DNA of 64,000 nucleotides, from contig NZ_JAEINH010000001.1 of assembly GCF_016342785.1 (NCBI RefSeq), forward strand, positions 310,001-374,000. The letters run 5' to 3'. The translations under genes were made by a program, and so were the position numbers. The notes beneath the pieces are model-generated. The model was not told where the DNA came from. It saw only the letters and a list, made by a program, of their open reading frames with translations, and ran no database searches. Source of the DNA: Sanguibacter suaedae. GTDB lineage: Bacteria; Actinomycetota; Actinomycetes; Actinomycetales; Cellulomonadaceae. Numbering within the stretch: position 1 is the stretch's first letter; the number at the start of each line of letters is the position of its first letter. Of the stretch, positions 61,138 to 64,000 are shown piece by piece.

Positions 61138-61676
61138 CACCGGGCGTGCGCCGCTGGGCTGCCCGTCGCGACCGTGCCGTCGAGGGCTTCCCGGAGGATG
61201 TCGGCGTGACCGGCGTGGCGGGTGAGCTCCTCGAGGACGTGGAACCACACCCAGCGGACCGTGCAGGCGTTGCCGTGCCTGTCCGTCCCCGGGCTGTCGG
61301 GGTCGAGAGCGAGGACTGCGTCGAGCACCTGGGCGGACACGTCGTCGAAGTCGCGGAGGACGGTCTCGAGGTGGTCGTCGACGCCCCACACGAACTCTGC
61401 GTCGCGCAGCGCCGGGTCCTCCCGGGGTGCGGGGTCCGGGGCTGCGAGCGCGACCCGCACCCATCGTCCCTGCATGCCGGTGACGTGCTTGAGGACCGTG
61501 CCGACGGTGAGGGCACTGAGCGTGGGCCGGGTGCCTGCGGCTGCGTCATCGAGGTCGCGGGCAGTGTCGCGGAGCGCGTCCTGGTGACGGAGCAACGCGT
61601 CGTGGAGCGCGAGGTTCTCGGGGCGCGCTCGCGTCTCGGGGTGCGCTCGCGTCTCGGCGGGAGTGTTGTCGGTCAT
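61137..61676 (-). CDS. DinB/DUF664 family mycothiol transferase-like protein
   Basis: The 179-residue protein has LTVGTVLKHVTGMQGRWVRV, with one metal histidine, and WVWFHVLEELTRHAGHADIL, with the HxxxH pair, matching DUF664 of the DinB fold. Such proteins transfer mycothiol or similar thiols. A Pro/Glu/Arg repeat (TRAHPETRARPE) is at the N-terminus. It is in one transcript with the SGNH gene. Confidence 0.82.
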   Translation of the reverse strand: MTDNTPAETRAHPETRARPENLALHDALLRHQDALRDTARDLDDAAAGTRPTLSALTVGTVLKHVTGMQGRWVRVALAAPDPAPREDPALRDAEFVWGVDDHLETVLRDFDDVSAQVLDAVLALDPDSPGTDRHGNACTVRWVWFHVLEELTRHAGHADILREALDGTVATGSPAAHAR

Positions 61677-61766
61677 GGGCCGTCCTGTCGTCGGGAACAC
61701 CAACGGCAGCACGGTAGCGCTCTGGCACTTCCTCTCTCCCTACGACTTCCCCGTATGCTCCCCGGC

Positions 61767-62282
61767 ATGCCGTCCAGCGAGGTGCGCCCGGTCGACCGTC
61801 CTGTCCCGCCCGTCGATGGCGACGCGTGCGCCGCACACGGGTCGGCGCTCGTCCGTGCGGCACAGGCCGACGACGCCGCTGACGTGTGGCCTCTCGTCGT
61901 GGCGTTCGCGACGACGTTCACACCAACCGAGGCGACGTTCCGGGCGACCTTCGCAGCGTTGCTCTCGCTCGACTCCACGCTCCTGCTCGTCGCGGAGACC
62001 GACGGGGCGGTCGTCGGGTACCTGTCGGCGCACGCCCACCTGACGTTCATCGCCGACGGGGAGGTCGTGTGGGTGGAAGAGCTCATGGTCGCCGAGGGCC
62101 ACAGGGGCGAGGGAGTCGGGTCGGCGCTCCTCGCCCACGCCGAGCAGTGGGCCGCCGGTCGCGGCGCCGCCTACGTCTCCCTCGCGAGCCGCCGAGCGGG
62201 CCCCTTCTACCTGGGCCACGGCTACGACGACTCGGCGACCTTCTTCCGCAAGCTGCGCCCCACATCGGACACCCAGGTCTGA
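61767..62282 (+). CDS. GNAT N-acetyltransferase
   Basis: The 171-residue protein has SALVRAAQADDAADVWPLVV, LLVAETDGAVVGYLSAHAHL, WVEELMVAEGHRGEGVGSAL and ASRRAGPFYLGHGYDDSATF. It is a typical single-domain acetyltransferase of unknown substrate. An in-frame ATG at 61755 would add four residues. Confidence 0.83.
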   Translation: MPSSEVRPVDRPVPPVDGDACAAHGSALVRAAQADDAADVWPLVVAFATTFTPTEATFRATFAALLSLDSTLLLVAETDGAVVGYLSAHAHLTFIADGEVVWVEELMVAEGHRGEGVGSALLAHAEQWAAGRGAAYVSLASRRAGPFYLGHGYDDSATFFRKLRPTSDTQV

Positions 62283-62402
62283 GATCTCCTCCCCTTGCCG
62301 GTCTAGAGCAAGATGACGGGGCGTGTCGCACGCTGCTGGCAGACTGACCAGCACATGTCCGGCCCCGCCCCACGGGCCGCTGATCGGCAGGAAGTAGGAC
62401 CA

Positions 62403-64000
62403 GTGCGCAGCCTTGCCCGGATCCTCAAGGTCGGTCGTGACCTGTGGCCGTACTACGTGGCGATCGTGGTGGCGTCGGTCGCGGTGGCGGCCACGAGCCT
62501 GCTCATCCCGTTCATCATCGCCCGCGCCACGGACGTCGTGGTCGACGCGACGCAGGGCGCCACGGGCGCGGTGACCACGGTGATGTGGTTGGCCGTCGCG
62601 CTGCTCGTGACGGACCTCGCGAACACGCTGCTGACGAACGTCGGCGGCTACCTGGGGGACGTCATGGCGGCCCGCCTGCGCGCCACCCTGTCGAGCCGCT
62701 ACTTCGCCAAGCTCCTCACGCTCCCGCAGCGGTACTTCGACGACGAGCTCACCGGAACCGTCATCAACCGGTTGTCGCGATCCATCACCGAGGTCACGTC
62801 GTTCGTGAACATGTTCGCGAACAACTTCTTCCAGATGCTCCTCACCGTCGGTGCGGTGCTCGTCATCACGGCGTTCTACTCGTGGCCCATCGCCCTGCTC
62901 CTGGCGGTCATCTACCCGCTGTTCACGTGGCTCACGACGCTCACGAGCGTCCGCTGGCAGGCCCTGGAGCAGGTCAAGAACCGCGACTACGACGTGGCGG
63001 GCGGACGGTTCGCGGAGGTCGTGGGGCAGATCCGCGTGGTGAAGAGCTACGTGCAGGAGCGTCGCGAGCTGGGCGTGTTCGACGACCGCTACGCGTCGAC
63101 CATCGCGACCACGCGTGTCCAGTCCCGCTACTGGCACCTCATGGACACCGCCCGTCGCGCGGCCCTGAACGTCATCTTCTTCGGGGTGTTCGCCATCATC
63201 TTCGTGCAGACCGCCAACGGGGCGTTCTCCATCGGCGACATGGTGCTCCTGGTGCAGCTGGTGAGCATGGCCCGGCAGCCCGTGATGTCCATGAGCTACC
63301 TCGTGGACTCCGCGCAGCACGCGATCGCGGGCAGCCGCGACTACTTCTCGGTCATGGCGGAGACCGGCGAGCGAGACGCCCTGCCCGCCGCCGCGCCGGC
63401 GCCGGCCGGGGGCACCACGACGCGCAACGCACCGGTGGGCGTCGAGTTCGACTCCGTGTCCTTCGGGTACGCGGGCGGCGACGAGGTGCTGCGCGACGTG
63501 TCGTTCACCATCGAGCCCGGGGAGCGGGTGGCGCTCGTCGGGGAGAGCGGTGGCGGGAAGACCACCATCGTCAGCCTCCTCCTGCGCCTCTACACGCCCG
63601 ACGCGGGCAGCGTGCGGATCGGTGGCACCGACACGTCCGCCATGCCGCTCGACGACCTCCGCGCCCAGGTGGGCGTGGTCTTCCAGGACCCGTCGCTGTT
63701 CTCCGGGACCATCCGGGAGAACATCGCGTACGCGTCCCCGGACGCCACCACCGACGACGTGGTCGCTGCGGCACGGTCGGCGAACGCCCACGAGTTCGTG
63801 GAGAGGTTCCCCGCCGCGTACGACGCGGAGATCGGGGAGCGCGGCATCAAGCTGTCGGGCGGCCAGAAGCAGCGCATCGCGGTGGCCCGCGCGATCCTCA
63901 AGGACGCGCCCGTCCTCGTGCTCGACGAGGCGACGAGCAGCCTCGACTCCCGGTCGGAGCGCCTCGTCCAGGAAGGCCTCGACCGCCTCGTCGCGGGCCG
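62403..64000 (+). CDS. ABC exporter, fused membrane and ATPase domains (5' part)
   Basis: The frame runs off the window. The first 320 residues hold six helices (YYVAIVVASVAVAATSLLIP and onward) with the coupling-helix region YFDDELTGTVINRLSRSITE. The ATPase part has Walker A GESGGGKTT, the Q-loop VFQDPSLFSGTIRENIAYAS, the signature LSGGQKQR and Walker B VLVLDEATSSLDS. This is a half-size type IV exporter of lipids, peptides or drugs. GTG 62403 has AGGAAGTAGGA upstream; an ATG at 62355 has none. Confidence 0.88.
   Translation, partial: MRSLARILKVGRDLWPYYVAIVVASVAVAATSLLIPFIIARATDVVVDATQGATGAVTTVMWLAVALLVTDLANTLLTNVGGYLGDVMAARLRATLSSRYFAKLLTLPQRYFDDELTGTVINRLSRSITEVTSFVNMFANNFFQMLLTVGAVLVITAFYSWPIALLLAVIYPLFTWLTTLTSVRWQALEQVKNRDYDVAGGRFAEVVGQIRVVKSYVQERRELGVFDDRYASTIATTRVQSRYWHLMDTARRAALNVIFFGVFAIIFVQTANGAFSIGDMVLLVQLVSMARQPVMSMSYLVDSAQHAIAGSRDYFSVMAETGERDALPAAAPAPAGGTTTRNAPVGVEFDSVSFGYAGGDEVLRDVSFTIEPGERVALVGESGGGKTTIVSLLLRLYTPDAGSVRIGGTDTSAMPLDDLRAQVGVVFQDPSLFSGTIRENIAYASPDATTDDVVAAARSANAHEFVERFPAAYDAEIGERGIKLSGGQKQRIAVARAILKDAPVLVLDEATSSLDSRSERLVQEGLDRLVAG

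Noticed and set aside
62310-62380. Possible sixth copy of the 70-bp element near ACGGGGCGTGTCGCACG
   Set aside because: Only about ten bases match the outer arm, and the complementary arm is missing, so I consider it chance similarity in a GC-rich spacer.
61740-63791. A 683-codon minus-strand open frame
   Set aside because: It is antisense to the ABC exporter and a GNAT gene, both with unmistakable motifs, and its translation has no fold-like features.

Overview
The window is a very GC-rich chromosomal segment of an actinobacterium. GTG starts and GTGA/ATGA stop-start overlaps are frequent. The gene content (mycothiol-dependent DinB-fold enzymes, a SigK/RskA pair, DUF3159, DUF2975 with its Xre partner, many GNAT, TetR and MarR genes, an intracellular-type GH10 enzyme) fits a soil or plant-litter Micrococcales member of the Cellulomonas/Cellulosimicrobium/Isoptericola type. 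That genus-level guess is inference. No rRNA, tRNA, CRISPR array, prophage or intact insertion sequence was seen.

Layout. Bases 1-4863 hold a TacA/TacT toxin-antitoxin pair cut by the window edge, followed by ordinary small genes. Bases about 5100-11815 form a visibly AT-richer mosaic of broken toxin and immunity cassettes. It contains two decayed copies of an Rhs core end, each with a different C-terminal tip and a following small gene; an HNH nuclease tip with a following small gene; a DUF2283 gene behind a toxin-like fragment; a membrane protein; and a frameshifted leucine-rich gene. I read it as an archive of displaced Rhs tips. Bases 12038-17145 carry a secreted HAD phosphatase and then a locus of a His/Met-rich duplicated lipoprotein, sigma factor K with its cysteine pair, RskA and a PepSY membrane protein with a His/Met-rich loop. 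This suggests redox or metal (possibly copper) handling at the envelope.

Bases 17155-25700 hold a DUF2975/Xre unit, acetyltransferases, a HipBA module, and a flavoprotein/methyltransferase pair opposite an Xre-cupin regulator. Bases 25700-33500 combine a NERD protein, a GH10 xylanase-like enzyme, an epoxide hydrolase-like protein, a LacI regulator and a Gfo/Idh dehydrogenase; the last two share a divergent promoter with a clear operator. Bases 33446-43000 hold several regulator/target pairs with visible palindromic operators: TetR with DUF3533 and an Acr3-like carrier, MarR with a quinone reductase, and TetR with an alpha/beta hydrolase. They also contain a serine hydrolase with an Imm1-like partner and an RCC1-repeat protein.

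Bases 44500-64000 contain HicAB, a truncated methyltransferase, a CPBP protease, a secreted peptidase-like hydrolase, MarR/SDR and MmyB-type Xre/SDR pairs, a DUF3159 protein, an aldo/keto reductase with DUF4334, VOC, AraC, SGNH and DinB genes, and an ABC exporter cut by the window end. Two repeat features tie parts of the window together: a 70-bp palindromic element in five intergenic copies (25761, 26962, 28503, 59166, 60470) and an exact 57-bp duplication (51073 and 52679) flanking a MarR/SDR pair.
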